This document shows, in pieces, positions 15,906-26,559 of a stretch of DNA of 64,000 nt (positions are counted from its first letter, which is position 1; every line of letters begins with the position of its first letter). The stretch spans positions 1-64,000 of the forward strand of contig DWXF01000023.1 in NCBI GenBank assembly GCA_019119335.1, written 5' to 3'. The position numbers and the translations under genes were made by a program. The stretch comes from Candidatus Flavonifractor merdavium (GTDB lineage: Bacteria; Bacillota; Clostridia; Oscillospirales; Oscillospiraceae). The notes under the pieces were generated by a model. It was given only the letters and a program-made list of their open reading frames with translations, was not told the DNA's origin and ran no database searches.

Positions 15906-17153
15906 TCAGCGGACCTGTCCCGTGCCGTAGATGATGAACTTGCTGGAGGTCAGCTCCTCCAGACCCATGGGGCCCCGGGCGTGCATCTTCTGGGTGGAAA
16001 TGCCGATTTCCGCCCCCAGGCCAAACTCAAAGCCGTCGGTGAAGCGGGTGGAGGCGTTGACGTACACCGCCGCCGCGTCCACCACGTCCAGAAACCGCTG
16101 GGCGGCGGCATAGTCGTTGGTCACGATGGCCTCGGAGTGGCCGCTGCCGTGGGCGGCGATGAAGTCGGTGGCCTCGTCAAAGCCGCCCACCACCTTGACG
16201 GCCAGGATGTAGTCCCCGAACTCGGTGTCCCAGTCGGCCTCTGAGGCGGGCTTCACGAAGTCCCCCAGAATGGCCCGGGTCTCCGGGCAGCCCCGCAGCT
16301 CCACGTCCTTGGTCTGGAGCAGCTGCCAGGCCATGGGCAGAAAGTCCCGGGCGATCCCCCGGTCCACCAGCAGGCACTCGGCAGCATTGCATACCGAGGG
16401 CCGGGAGGTCTTGGCGTTGTGGATGATCCGGGCGGCCATGTCCAGGTCGGCCCCCTCGTGGACGTACACGTGGCACACCCCCACGCCGGTCTCGATCACC
16501 GGCACCCTGGCGTTTTCCACCACGCTGCGGATGAGCCCCGCGCCCCCCCGGGGGATGAGCACGTCCAGGTATTCGGTGAGGCCCATCAGCTCGTTGGCGC
16601 TCTCCCGGCTGGTGTCGGTCACCAGAGCCACGCAGTCCCGGGGCAGCCCGGCGCCCTCCAGGGCGTCCCGCATGACGGCCACAAAGGCCTGGTTGGAGCG
16701 GAAGGCCTCCTTGCCGCCCCGGAGGAGCACCGCATTGCCCGACTTGAGACACAGGGCGGCGGCATCCACTGTCACGTTGGGCCGGGCCTCATAGATGATG
16801 CCGATGACCCCCAGGGGCACCCGGCGCTTGCCGATGGTGAGGCCGTTGGGCCGGGTGGACATCTTGGTGACCTCCCCAATGGGGTCGGGGAGGGCGGCCA
16901 CCTGCCGCACCCCCTCCACAATGCCGGCAATGCGGCCCTGGTCCAGGGCCAGCCGGTCCAGCAGGGCGGGGCGGAGCCCGGCGGCCTTGCCCGCCTCCAG
17001 GTCGGCGGCGTTGGCGGCGAGAATCTCCCCCTGCCGCGCCACAATGGCGGCGGCGATGGCCTCCAGCGCGGCGTTTTTCCGGGCGGTGCCCGCCACGGAC
17101 AGCACCCGGGCGGCGTTTTTGGCCGCCAGACCCTGGGTTTCCAACTGTGTCAT
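15906..17153 (-). CDS. proA: Glutamate-5-semialdehyde (gamma-glutamyl phosphate) reductase
   Basis: 415 residues of the aldehyde dehydrogenase superfamily. Recognisable ProA segments are RRVPLGVIGIIYEARPNVT (cofactor side), SGNAVLLRGGKEA, the catalytic cysteine region SVCNAAECLLV, and the C-terminal ASTRFTDGFEFGLGAEIGIST. It reduces gamma-glutamyl phosphate with NADPH in proline synthesis. ATG is preceded by AAGGAGTG. Follows proB by 42 bp in the same operon; no proC is present in the window. Confidence 0.97.
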   Translation of the reverse strand: MTQLETQGLAAKNAARVLSVAGTARKNAALEAIAAAIVARQGEILAANAADLEAGKAAGLRPALLDRLALDQGRIAGIVEGVRQVAALPDPIGEVTKMSTRPNGLTIGKRRVPLGVIGIIYEARPNVTVDAAALCLKSGNAVLLRGGKEAFRSNQAFVAVMRDALEGAGLPRDCVALVTDTSRESANELMGLTEYLDVLIPRGGAGLIRSVVENARVPVIETGVGVCHVYVHEGADLDMAARIIHNAKTSRPSVCNAAECLLVDRGIARDFLPMAWQLLQTKDVELRGCPETRAILGDFVKPASEADWDTEFGDYILAVKVVGGFDEATDFIAAHGSGHSEAIVTNDYAAAQRFLDVVDAAAVYVNASTRFTDGFEFGLGAEIGISTQKMHARGPMGLEELTSSKFIIYGTGQVR

Positions 17154-17195
17154 AGTCGTTCACTCCTTATTTGTCAGATCAAAGGGTCAGGCGGG

Positions 17196-18002
17196 TCAGC
17201 GGGGCCGGGTAAACCGGGTGCCCACGTCCTTGCCCGCCACAATGTCGTAAACGGCCTCCATGTTGCTGCCGTTGGCGATGACCATGTCGATGCCCGCCTC
17301 CAGGCAGAGCTGGGCGGCGTTGAGCTTGGTGGCCATGCCTCCGGTGCCCCGCCAGGTGCCCGCGCCCCCCGCCATGGCCCGCAGCTCCGGCGTGACGGCG
17401 GCGACCTGGTGGATCAGTTTGGCCTCCGGGTGGGTGCGGGGGTCGGCGTCGTACAGTCCGTCGATGTCGCTGAGCAGGATCAGCAGATCGGCCGAGCACA
17501 GCCGGGCCACCATGGCGGACAGGGTATCGTTGTCGCCCAGCACCTTGCACTGGCCGGTCTCGATTTCCGCCGAGGATACCGAGTCGTTCTCATTGACGAT
17601 GGGGATGACCCCCAGCTCCAGCAGGGCCTCAAAGGTGTTGTGCAGGTGCTCTGAGCGGACGGGGGCGTCCACGTCCTCCCCGGTGAGGAGGATCTGGGCC
17701 ACCGTCCGGTTGTACTCGGAGAAAAATTTGTCGTAAACGTGCATCATCATGCACTGGCCCACGGCGGCGGTGGCCTGCTTCATCCGCAGCTCGGAGGGCC
17801 GCTCCGGCAGGCGCAGCTTCTTGGTGCCGATGCCGATGGCGCCGGAGGATACCAGCACCACCTGACAGCCCATGCCCTGCAGGTCGGAGAGCACCCGGGC
17901 CAGGTGCTCCATGTTATGTAGATTCAGGCTGCCCGTCTCCCGGGTGAGGGTGGAGGTGCCCACCTTGACCACGACCCGGCGGATCTCCCGCTGTTTTTCC
18001 AA
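17196..18002 (-). CDS. proB: Glutamate 5-kinase, short form without PUA domain
   Basis: 268 residues; the TTG at 18002 lies about ten bases after GGAGAGG. The amino-acid kinase fold is clear: VVKVGTSTLT at the N-terminus, LVSSGAIGIG, the glutamate-binding PIVNENDSVS, and GTGGMATKLNAA near the C-terminus. The C-terminal PUA domain of the 370-residue enzymes is absent, as in many Firmicutes. It phosphorylates glutamate as the committed and usually proline-inhibited step of proline synthesis. First gene of proB-proA, with its own promoter at 18039-18066. Confidence 0.96.
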   Translation of the reverse strand: MEKQREIRRVVVKVGTSTLTRETGSLNLHNMEHLARVLSDLQGMGCQVVLVSSGAIGIGTKKLRLPERPSELRMKQATAAVGQCMMMHVYDKFFSEYNRTVAQILLTGEDVDAPVRSEHLHNTFEALLELGVIPIVNENDSVSSAEIETGQCKVLGDNDTLSAMVARLCSADLLILLSDIDGLYDADPRTHPEAKLIHQVAAVTPELRAMAGGAGTWRGTGGMATKLNAAQLCLEAGIDMVIANGSNMEAVYDIVAGKDVGTRFTRPR

Positions 18003-18038
18003 AATGTCTCATCCTCTCCGGCGGCTTTTCCGCCATAT

Positions 18039-18066
18039 ATTATCATACCACAGATCCCCATTGCAA
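18039..18066 (-). promoter_or_regulatory. Probable promoter of proBA
   Basis: On the minus strand: TTGCAA (18061-18066), 16-bp spacer, GATAAT (18039-18044). Confidence 0.6.
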
Positions 18067-18147
18067 TAAAGTGTAAAAGCAAAGAAAAGAAAGCGGAGAA
18101 TCAGGAAAGAAAACCAAAGGTTTTAGCACTTTTTCGTGGTTTCCCGG

Positions 18148-18176
18148 TTGAAATCTGTTCCGGTTTGGAGTACAAT
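18148..18176 (+). promoter_or_regulatory. Promoter of the trmL-pgk glycolytic operon
   Basis: TTGAAA (18148-18153), 17-bp spacer, TACAAT (18171-18176), 43 bp before trmL. Confidence 0.75.
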
Positions 18177-18218
18177 AGCCTCCGCTGGTAAAAAAAGAGG
18201 CTGGAAAGAGGTGGGAAG

Positions 18219-18713
18219 ATGCTCAATATTGTGCTTTTTGAGCCGGAGATCCCACAAAACACCGGGAACATTGCCCGCACCTGCGCGGTGACGGGGACCC
18301 GGCTCCATCTCATTGAGCCCCTGGGCTTTGACATCAGCGACAAGGCGGTCAAGCGGGCGGGTCTGGACTACTGGCATCTGGTGGACGTACGGGTCTACCA
18401 GGGCCTGGACGACTTTTTCCGCAAGACAAAGGCGCAGGACATCTGGCTGGCCACCACCAAGGCCCCCAGGTCCTACACCCAGGCGGTTTTCCGGGATGAG
18501 TGCTACCTCATCTTCGGCAAGGAGACCGCCGGCCTGCCGGAGGAGTTCCGCATGGCCCACAGCGACCGCTGCATTCGTATCCCCATCCGGGCGGAAGCCC
18601 GGTGTCTGAACCTGTCCAACGCCGCGGCCATCGTGACCTATGAGGCGCTGCGGCAGCTGGACTTCCCCGGCCTCACCGGGGAAGGTGAGATGAAAGGAGC
18701 TTGTACAGGATGA
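18219..18713 (+). CDS. trmL: tRNA (cytidine/uridine-34 2'-O)-methyltransferase
   Basis: 164 residues, a minimal SPOUT methyltransferase. The N-terminus [22 protein letters not shown] is the TrmL/CspR signature. The knotted SAM-binding part contains [12 protein letters not shown] and [24 protein letters not shown]. It 2'-O-methylates the wobble base of tRNA-Leu isoacceptors. GAGGTGGG precedes the ATG. The stop overlaps the pgk start (ATGA, 18710-18713), so a tRNA modification gene heads the glycolytic operon. Confidence 0.95.
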   Translation: MLNIVLFEPEIPQNTGNIARTCAVTGTRLHLIEPLGFDISDKAVKRAGLDYWHLVDVRVYQGLDDFFRKTKAQDIWLATTKAPRSYTQAVFRDECYLIFGKETAGLPEEFRMAHSDRCIRIPIRAEARCLNLSNAAAIVTYEALRQLDFPGLTGEGEMKGACTG

Positions 18714-19906
18714 ACTACAACAAGAAGACTGTAAAGGACATTGATGTGGCCGGCAAGAAGGTCCTGCTGCGCTGCGATTTTAACGTGCCCATGGCCAAGG
18801 ACGGCAGCGGCGTCATCACCGACGACAAGCGCATCCGGGCCGCTCTGCCCACCATCCAGTACCTGCTGGACCAGAATGCCGCCGTGATCGCCTGCTCCCA
18901 CATGGGCAAGCCCAAGGGCGAGGTGGTGCCTTCCCTGAGCCTGAAGCCGGTGGCCGCCCGCCTGAGCGAGCTGCTGGGCAAGGACGTGATCATGGCCGAG
19001 GACGTGGTGGGCCCCGACGCCCAGGCCAAGGCCGCCGCCCTGAAGCCCGGCCAGATCATGCTGCTGGAGAACACCCGCTTTGAGAAGGGCGAGACCAAGA
19101 ACGATCCCGAGCTGGCCAAGGCTATGGCCTCCATGGCTGAGGTTTACGTATCCGACGCCTTTGGCGCCGTCCACCGCGCCCACGCCTCCACCGCCGGCGT
19201 GGCCGACTACCTGCCCGCCGTGTCCGGCTTCCTGATCCAGAAGGAGCTGGAGATCATCGGCGGCGCCCTGGCCAATCCCAAGCGGCCCCTGGTGGCCATC
19301 CTGGGCGGCTCCAAGGTGTCCTCCAAGATCGGCGTCATCAACAACCTGCTGGAAATCGCCGACACCATCATCATCGGCGGCGGCATGACCTACACCTTCC
19401 TGAAGGCCCAGGGCGGCTCCATCGGCAAGTCCCTGCTGGAGGAGGACTGGCTGGACTACTGCAACGACATGATGAAGAAGGCCCAGGAGAAGGGCGTCAA
19501 GCTGCTGCTGCCCGAGGACACCGTGTGTGCCAAGGAGTTTGCCGCCGACGCCGAGCCCATGACCGTGGACAGCATGCACATCCCCGACGACTGCCTGGGC
19601 ATGGACATCGGCCCCAAGGCCATCGCCGCTTACAGCGAGGCCGTGAAGGATGCCGGCACCGTCATCTGGAACGGGCCCATGGGCGTGTTTGAGTTCCCCG
19701 CCTTCGCCGCCGGCACCAAGGCCGTGGCCGAGGCCCTGAGTGAGAGCCACGCCATCACCATCATCGGCGGCGGCGACTCTGCGGCTGCCGTGCAGCAGCT
19801 GGGCTACGCCGACAAGATGACCCACATCTCCACCGGCGGCGGCGCCTCCCTGGAGTTTATGGAGGGCAAGGAGCTGCCCGGCGTGGCTTGTCTGCTGGAC
19901 GCTTAA
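18710..19906 (+). CDS. pgk: Phosphoglycerate kinase
   Basis: 398 residues from the ATG at 18710 (AAAGGAGC upstream). Typical features: N-domain [10 protein letters not shown] and RRIRAA-like [12 protein letters not shown], substrate-site [18 protein letters not shown], hinge and nucleotide site [24 protein letters not shown], and the C-terminal [11 protein letters not shown] and [12 protein letters not shown]. It makes ATP and 3-phosphoglycerate from 1,3-bisphosphoglycerate. The last 22 codons are repeated, slightly diverged, 216 bp downstream (20058-20122). Confidence 0.98.
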   Translation: MNYNKKTVKDIDVAGKKVLLRCDFNVPMAKDGSGVITDDKRIRAALPTIQYLLDQNAAVIACSHMGKPKGEVVPSLSLKPVAARLSELLGKDVIMAEDVVGPDAQAKAAALKPGQIMLLENTRFEKGETKNDPELAKAMASMAEVYVSDAFGAVHRAHASTAGVADYLPAVSGFLIQKELEIIGGALANPKRPLVAILGGSKVSSKIGVINNLLEIADTIIIGGGMTYTFLKAQGGSIGKSLLEEDWLDYCNDMMKKAQEKGVKLLLPEDTVCAKEFAADAEPMTVDSMHIPDDCLGMDIGPKAIAAYSEAVKDAGTVIWNGPMGVFEFPAFAAGTKAVAEALSESHAITIIGGGDSAAAVQQLGYADKMTHISTGGGASLEFMEGKELPGVACLLDA

Positions 19907-20122
19907 ATAGATAGGCGCCGCCGCGCGAGCGAAAGCGAGCCGCGCCGCAGGCGCGTCCAAGCGTTTGCGCAGCAAACCTTGCCGCAGGGCGAATTTACTT
20001 CGCCCGAGGATATGAAATCCAAAGGGGCCCCCGGCGGAGCTGTGCTCCGTTGGGGATGCGCCTCCCTGGAGTTCATGGAGGGCAAGGAGCTGCCCGGCGT
20101 GGCTTGCCTGCTGGACGCTTGA
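19842..20122 (+). repeat. Duplicated pgk 3' end flanking a GC-rich spacer
   Basis: Positions 19842-19906 (end of pgk, TAA stop) and 20058-20122 (TGA stop) match over about 65 bp with only three or four differences, two of them synonymous. The downstream copy has no start and is a non-functional remnant. A shorter third echo, TTGCCTGCTGGAC, is at 20137-20149. The intervening 151 bp hold small palindromes such as GGGCGAA/TTCGCCC at 19987-20005 and no reading frame. Confidence 0.85.
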
Positions 20123-20216
20123 TTTTGTGGCGTAAATTGCCTGCTGGACAAATAATTCTGACATCATCGGTTCATGGACCTGAAATAGAAGACTGGAAGA
20201 AAGAGGTAAGATCCCA

Positions 20217-20990
20217 ATGAACAGAAGATACCGCAAGACTATTATTGCCGGAAACTGGAAGATGAACAAGACCCTCACCGAGACCAAGGCCTTTGCCGAG
20301 GAGCTCAAGCCCCTCATCGGCAAGCCCAAGTGGTGCGAGGTGGTGCTGTGCGTGCCCGCCGTGAACCTGCAGGCCGCCGTGCGGCTGTTCAAGGAGAGCC
20401 GGGTGGCCATCGGCGCCGAGACCTGCCACTATGAGTCCCACGGCGCCTTTACCGGCGAGGTCTCTCCCGAGATGCTCAAGGACATCGGCGTGAAGTACGT
20501 GATCATCGGCCACTCCGAGCGCCGGCAGTACTACAATGAGACCGATTTCACCGTCAACAAGAAGGTCCATGCCGCCCTGGAGGCCGGCCTGTATCCCATC
20601 GTCTGCGTGGGCGAGAGCCTGGAGCAGCGGGAGCTGGGGGTCACCATGGACCTCATTTCCTACCAGGTGAAGGCCGCCCTGTCCGGCGTGCCCGCCGACA
20701 AGATGCGCCACGTGGTCATCGCCTATGAGCCCATCTGGGCTATCGGCACCGGCAAGACCGCCACCGCCGAGCAGGCCAACGAGGTCTGCGAGGCCATCCG
20801 CGCCGTCATCCGCAAGCTGTACGGCGCCCGCGTGGCCCGCGCCGTCACCATCCAGTACGGCGGCTCCATGAATGCCAAGAACGCCCAGGAGTTGCTGGCC
20901 CAGCCCGACGTGGACGGCGGCCTGATCGGCGGCGCCTCCCTGAAGGCCCCCGACTTTGTGGAGATCATCAACGCCGCCAATCAGGAATAA
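20217..20990 (+). CDS. tpiA: Triosephosphate isomerase
   Basis: 257 residues, a TIM barrel: GNWKMNKT (Lys substrate contact) at the N-terminus, IIGHSERR (catalytic His), [13 protein letters not shown] (catalytic Glu), IQYGGSMN and GGLIGGASL phosphate loop. It interconverts dihydroxyacetone phosphate and glyceraldehyde-3-phosphate. AGAAAGAGG precedes the ATG at 20217. It follows the duplicated pgk tail and leads into gpmI 34 bp later. Confidence 0.98.
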   Translation: MNRRYRKTIIAGNWKMNKTLTETKAFAEELKPLIGKPKWCEVVLCVPAVNLQAAVRLFKESRVAIGAETCHYESHGAFTGEVSPEMLKDIGVKYVIIGHSERRQYYNETDFTVNKKVHAALEAGLYPIVCVGESLEQRELGVTMDLISYQVKAALSGVPADKMRHVVIAYEPIWAIGTGKTATAEQANEVCEAIRAVIRKLYGARVARAVTIQYGGSMNAKNAQELLAQPDVDGGLIGGASLKAPDFVEIINAANQE

Positions 20991-21024
20991 GGCAGCGGGC
21001 TGGTCAGAGAACAAGAGGTACACT

Positions 21025-22545
21025 ATGAGTAAAACACCGACTACCTTGATTATCATGGACGGCTTCGGCCTGCGGGACGACAAGACCGGCAACGCCATTG
21101 CCGCCGCCCATACCCCCAATCTGGACAAGATCTTTGCCGAGAACCCCGGCTGCAAGCTGGCGGCCTCCGGCATGGACGTGGGTCTGCCCGAGGGCCAGAT
21201 GGGCAACTCCGAGGTGGGTCACACCAACATCGGCGCCGGCCGGGTGGTGTTCCAGGACCTGCCCCGGATTACCAAGTCCATTCAGGACGGCAGCTTCTTT
21301 GAAAACGAGGCCTATATCGAGGCCATGGACGACTGCAAGGAGCGGGACGGCGCGCTGCACGTATTCGGCCTGCTCAGCGACGGCGGCGTGCACAGCCACA
21401 TCACCCACATCTTCGCCCTGCTGGAGCTGGCCAAGAAGCGGGGACTGCGCCGGGTGTTCGTCCACTGCTTCCTGGACGGCCGGGACGTACCCCCCGCCTC
21501 TGGCAAGGAGTACGTGGAGCAGCTGGTGAACAAGTGCAAGGAGATCGGCGTGGGCCAGGTGGCCACCGTCATGGGCCGCTTCTACGCCATGGACCGGGAC
21601 AAGCGGTGGGACCGCCTGCAGCGGGCCTACGACGCCATCGTCCTGGGCGTGGGCGCCGAGAACGCCGACCCGGTGGACGCCGTGCAGAAGTCCTATGACG
21701 CCGGGGTCACCGACGAGTTTGTGGAGCCCATCGTGTGCGCCAAGGAGGGCAAGGTGAAGGAGGGCGACTCCATCATCTTCATGAACTTCCGCCCCGACCG
21801 GGCCCGGGAGATCACCCGCTGCTTCGTGGACCCCGCCTTCACCGACGTGGAGCGCAAGCACGGCTATTTCCCCGTGACGTACGTGTGCACCACCGAGTAC
21901 GACGCCACCATGCCCAACGTGCTCATCGCCTTCCCCCACCGGGAGCTGGTGAATATCTTTGGCGAGTATATCGCCCGCCAGGGCTACACCCAGCTGCGCA
22001 TTGCCGAGACCGAGAAGTACGCCCACGTGACCTTCTTCTTCAACGGCGGCGAGGAGCGGGTGTTCCCCGGCGAGGACCGGTGCCTGATCCCCTCCCCCAA
22101 GGTGGCCACCTACGACCTGCAGCCCGAGATGAGCGCCCCCGAGGTCACCGAGGAGGCCGTCAAGCGCATTGAGAGCGGCAAGTACGATGTGATCATCCTC
22201 AACTTTGCCAACTGCGACATGGTGGGCCACACCGGCGTGTTTGACGCCGCCGTGAAGGCCGTGGAGGCCGTGGACGCCGGCGTGGGCAAGGTGGTGGAGG
22301 CCACCACCAAGATGGGCGGCGTGTCCCTCATCACCGCCGACCACGGCAACGCCGACCGGATGCTGGACGACGACGGGACCACGCCCTACACCGCCCACAC
22401 CACCAACCTGGTGCCCTTCTACATCGTGGGCGCCGACGTGAAGCTGCGGGACGGCCGACTGGCCGACATTGCCCCCACCATGCTGGACCTGATGGGCCTG
22501 GAAAAGCCCGCGGAGATGGACGGGGAGACGCTGATTCTCAACTAA
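21025..22545 (+). CDS. gpmI: 2,3-bisphosphoglycerate-independent phosphoglycerate mutase
   Basis: 506 residues from the ATG at 21025 (CAAGAGG upstream). An alkaline-phosphatase-superfamily metalloenzyme: LIIMDGFGLRDD with the first metal ligand, the nucleophilic serine in GQMGNSEVGHTNIG, HCFLDGRDVPP and MGRFYAMDRDKRW in the phosphotransferase domain, FRPDRAREI, and the late metal ligands NCDMVGHTG and TADHGNAD. It interconverts 3- and 2-phosphoglycerate and is Mn-dependent in Firmicutes, which makes it sensitive to pH and metal supply. Confidence 0.98.
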   Translation: MSKTPTTLIIMDGFGLRDDKTGNAIAAAHTPNLDKIFAENPGCKLAASGMDVGLPEGQMGNSEVGHTNIGAGRVVFQDLPRITKSIQDGSFFENEAYIEAMDDCKERDGALHVFGLLSDGGVHSHITHIFALLELAKKRGLRRVFVHCFLDGRDVPPASGKEYVEQLVNKCKEIGVGQVATVMGRFYAMDRDKRWDRLQRAYDAIVLGVGAENADPVDAVQKSYDAGVTDEFVEPIVCAKEGKVKEGDSIIFMNFRPDRAREITRCFVDPAFTDVERKHGYFPVTYVCTTEYDATMPNVLIAFPHRELVNIFGEYIARQGYTQLRIAETEKYAHVTFFFNGGEERVFPGEDRCLIPSPKVATYDLQPEMSAPEVTEEAVKRIESGKYDVIILNFANCDMVGHTGVFDAAVKAVEAVDAGVGKVVEATTKMGGVSLITADHGNADRMLDDDGTTPYTAHTTNLVPFYIVGADVKLRDGRLADIAPTMLDLMGLEKPAEMDGETLILN

Positions 22546-22582
22546 AGCGGTATCCGGCGGGCTTCCGCCGTACCAAATATAG

Positions 22583-23947
<1,365 letters not shown>

Positions 23948-24095
23948 GCAGAAGCGCTGAGAGCCCGGGAGCAGGCGCACAGCGAACCGCGCAGACAAAA
24001 AAGCAGTTTGGCCGCAGGCCAAAGGTGTTTTTTGCGCAGCGGTAAGCAGTGCGCCGTCGCGGAGGGCGCGAAGCGTGACATCGAAGGAACCACAC
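23948..24095. other. GC-rich spacer after eno, resembling the spacer after pgk
   Basis: About 150 bp without a reading frame. It carries an inverted element TTTGGCC/GGCCAAA near 24008-24023 and motifs GCAGGCGC and GCGCAG, also found in the spacer at 19907-20057, in the same order. Possibly a dispersed intergenic repeat of this genome. Confidence 0.4.
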
Positions 24096-24126
24096 GGGGC
24101 CGCTGCCAATGGCAGCGGCCCCTTTC
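24096..24126. terminator. Terminator after the glycolytic operon
   Basis: Stem GGGGCCGCTGCC with complement and a 3-base loop, followed by CCTTTCC. It lies between convergent eno and the ferritin-like gene. Confidence 0.7.
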
Positions 24127-24133
24127 CATTGTG

Positions 24134-24754
24134 TCACAGCTGCTCCAGGACCCCCCGGATGGTCCACACGTGGGCCTCCTCCTCCCCGGCCAGCTCGGAA
24201 AAGAGCTCCTTCAGGCAGGGGTCGGCGGTCTCGGCTGCGGCGGCCTGATAGGCCGCCGCCCCCCGCTGCTCCGCCCAGAACCGCTCCCGCAGGGCGGCAT
24301 GGAGAGGCGCGGCGGTCTGGCTGGAGCGCACCTCCGGCCAGTAGCGCACTCCGGAGATGAGAAAATAGGCGGTGCTCAGCTTTTTGGCGTGGCGGCGCTC
24401 GTCGGCGGCTATGGCCGCCAGCGCCCGGCCGCCCCCGCCGGGGGTGCGGCGGGCCAGGGCCTGATAGCTCCGCCAGTCGGAAAGCTCGTCGTCTATGTAC
24501 CCCTGCAAAGACGCGCCGTAAGCGGCGGAGGCCGGCCCCAGGCACTGGATGTCGTGGCCCTCGTCCGCCTGACCCAGAGTCACGATCCGGGCCTCCATTG
24601 CCTGCGGTACCGCCAGGGCCGTCTCCCCCTCCGCCGCCTGTCCCTCCGCCTCCGGCAGGGTGAAGGGGCAGTCCCCCCGTTCATCCGGCATCACCCGCCG
24701 CCACACCCGCTCAAACACCTCCCGGTCCACGCCGGGAATGGAAGTCTGTTCCAT
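24134..24754 (-). CDS. Ferritin-like (rubrerythrin-type) diiron protein
   Basis: 206 residues. A four-helix ferritin-like domain is suggested by paired carboxylate motifs: DDELSDWRSYQALA (helix A), AADERRHAKKLSTAYF (ExxH, helix B), RERFWAEQRGAAAYQ (helix C) and AGEEEAHVWTIRG (ExxH, helix D). There is no C-terminal rubredoxin domain (no CxxC pairs). Such proteins bind a diiron centre and commonly act in peroxide defence or iron handling in anaerobes. The actual activity is inferred. GGAGGCGGAAGT precedes the ATG; it is a single gene, convergent to eno and divergent from sufC. Confidence 0.75.
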   Translation of the reverse strand: MEQTSIPGVDREVFERVWRRVMPDERGDCPFTLPEAEGQAAEGETALAVPQAMEARIVTLGQADEGHDIQCLGPASAAYGASLQGYIDDELSDWRSYQALARRTPGGGGRALAAIAADERRHAKKLSTAYFLISGVRYWPEVRSSQTAAPLHAALRERFWAEQRGAAAYQAAAAETADPCLKELFSELAGEEEAHVWTIRGVLEQL

Positions 24755-24824
24755 ACTTCCGCCTCCAATTCTGTTTGGATTCCCCTCATTCTATGCCGGA
24801 ACGGGAGCATTTGTCCCGCCAGGG

Positions 24825-24853
24825 TTGTATTTTTGTGGTAAGCGTGATACAAT
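24825..24853 (+). promoter_or_regulatory. Promoter of sufCB
   Basis: TTGTAT (24825-24830), 17-bp spacer, TACAAT (24848-24853), about 40 bp before sufC. Confidence 0.7.
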
Positions 24854-24895
24854 ACTAACTCTGGGATCAACCAATTGACAAAGGAGAGACCGCTC

Positions 24896-25636
24896 ATGCT
24901 GGAGATCAAGCATCTCAGCTATCAGGTGGAGGACGAGGCAGGCCAGGAGCTGGGCATCCTCAACGATGTGTCCCTCACCGTGGCAGATCATCAGTTTGTG
25001 GTGATCACCGGCCCCAACGGGGGCGGCAAGACCACCCTGGCCAAGGCCATTATGGGCCTGGTGGAGCCCACCGGAGGCCAGATTTTGTGGAACGGAACCG
25101 ACATCACCCATATGCCCATCACCGACCGGGCCCGGCTGGGGGTGAGCTACGGCTTTCAGCAGCCCCCCCGGTTCAAGGGGCTGAAGGTAAAGGACCTGCT
25201 GGCCCTGGCCTCGGGCAGCGAGAAGCTCACCCGGGAGGAGAGCTGCCAGTACCTCACCAAGGTGGGGCTGTGCGCCGGGGACTATATCGACCGTGAGGTG
25301 GACGCCTCTCTGTCCGGCGGCGAGGTCAAGCGCATTGAGATCGCCACCATTCTGGCCCGCAAGTCCGGGCTGATGATCTTTGACGAGCCGGAGGCGGGCA
25401 TCGACCTGTGGTCCTTCGCCAAGCTCACCGAGACCTTCAAGCTCATCCACCAGAAGCGGGAGGCCACCCTCATCGTCATTTCCCACCAGGAGCGCATCAT
25501 CGACCTGGCGGACGAGATCGTCATGATCGGCGACGGCCAGATTCAGAAGCACGGCCCCAAGGACGAAATCTTCCCCCAGATCCTGGCCAATACCAGCACG
25601 GGCTGCAGCTATCTTTCGGAAGGAGCGGACAAGTAA
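24896..25636 (+). CDS. sufC: SufC-type Fe-S cluster assembly ATPase
   Basis: 246 residues from the ATG at 24896 (AAAGGAGAG upstream). ABC-type ATPase: Walker A GPNGGGKTTLAK, Q-loop region GFQQPPRFKGL, signature SLSGGEVKRIEIA (normally LSGGE), Walker B GLMIFDEPEAGID, H-loop ISHQERI. The high similarity pattern GGEVKRIEI and DEPEAGID marks SufC rather than a transporter. It drives conformational change of the SufB scaffold. The stop overlaps the sufB start by one base. Confidence 0.93.
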   Translation: MLEIKHLSYQVEDEAGQELGILNDVSLTVADHQFVVITGPNGGGKTTLAKAIMGLVEPTGGQILWNGTDITHMPITDRARLGVSYGFQQPPRFKGLKVKDLLALASGSEKLTREESCQYLTKVGLCAGDYIDREVDASLSGGEVKRIEIATILARKSGLMIFDEPEAGIDLWSFAKLTETFKLIHQKREATLIVISHQERIIDLADEIVMIGDGQIQKHGPKDEIFPQILANTSTGCSYLSEGADK

Positions 25637-26559
25637 TGGATCAGGCAGAGTGGAAGCTCCTCAAGGAGATCGCGGACCTGGAAAAGACCCCCCAGGGGGC
25701 CTACAACATCCGCCGCAACGGACAGCTGGACTCCCGCAACAACACCGCCAACATCGAGATCACCACCAAGACCGAGCCGGGCAAGTCGGGCATTGACATC
25801 ACCGTGAAGAGCGGCACCAGGCACGAGTCGGTCCACATCCCGGTGATCATCAGCCAGACCGGCCTTTCCGAGCTGGTGTACAACGACTTTTTCATCGGCG
25901 AGGACTGCGACGTGGACATCGTGGCCGGCTGCGGCATCCACAACACCGGCTGCGAGACCAGCCAGCACGACGGCGTGCACACCTTCCACATCGGTAAGAA
26001 TTCCAAGGTCCGCTATGTGGAGCGGCACTACGGCGAGGGCCCCGGCACCGGCAAACGAATCATGAACCCCCAGACCATCGTATACCTGGACGAGGGGGCC
26101 AGCCTCAACATGGAGTCCACCCAGATCCGGGGCGTGGACTCCACCAAGCGGGAGACCAAGATCGTGGCGGGCCCCCGGGCTGAAGTCGTTATCACCGAAA
26201 AGCTCCTTACCCACGGCCAGCAGACCGCCGAGAGCGACATGGAGATCATTCTGGACGGGGAGGACGCCTCCGGGCGGGTGATTTCCCGCTCCGTGGCCCA
26301 GGACGACTCCCAGCAGGTGTTCTACCCCAAGATGACGGGCAATGCCAAGTGCTTCGGCCATGTACAGTGTGACTCCATCATTATGGGTCAGGCCCGGATT
26401 TCCTCCATCCCGGCCATCGTGGCCAACCATGTGGACGCCCAGCTCATCCATGAGGCGGCCATCGGCCGTATCGCCGGGGACCAGATCCTCAAGCTGATGA
26501 CCCTGGGCCTTACCGAGCAGGAGGCGGAGGAGAAGATTCTGGATGGATTCTTGCAGTAA
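25636..26559 (+). CDS. sufB: SufB/SufD-family Fe-S scaffold protein, short form
   Basis: 307 residues, much shorter than SufB (about 470) or SufD (about 430). It retains the beta-helix core: NDFFIGEDCDVDIVAGCGIHNTGCETSQHDGVHTF, RYVERHYG, and the C-terminal IPAIVANHVDAQLIHEAAIGRIAGDQILKLMTLGL typical of SufB/D. Only sufC accompanies it: no sufD, sufS or sufU. This two-gene form matches the minimal SUF-like (SmsCB) systems described in anaerobic bacteria and archaea, thought to be an ancestral cluster assembly machine. The sulfur source is not encoded here. Confidence 0.88.
   Translation: MDQAEWKLLKEIADLEKTPQGAYNIRRNGQLDSRNNTANIEITTKTEPGKSGIDITVKSGTRHESVHIPVIISQTGLSELVYNDFFIGEDCDVDIVAGCGIHNTGCETSQHDGVHTFHIGKNSKVRYVERHYGEGPGTGKRIMNPQTIVYLDEGASLNMESTQIRGVDSTKRETKIVAGPRAEVVITEKLLTHGQQTAESDMEIILDGEDASGRVISRSVAQDDSQQVFYPKMTGNAKCFGHVQCDSIIMGQARISSIPAIVANHVDAQLIHEAAIGRIAGDQILKLMTLGLTEQEAEEKILDGFLQ

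Noticed and set aside
18003-18147. Riboswitch ahead of proBA
   Set aside because: Only a promoter and a short leader with a small GC hairpin are visible; no known aptamer pattern.
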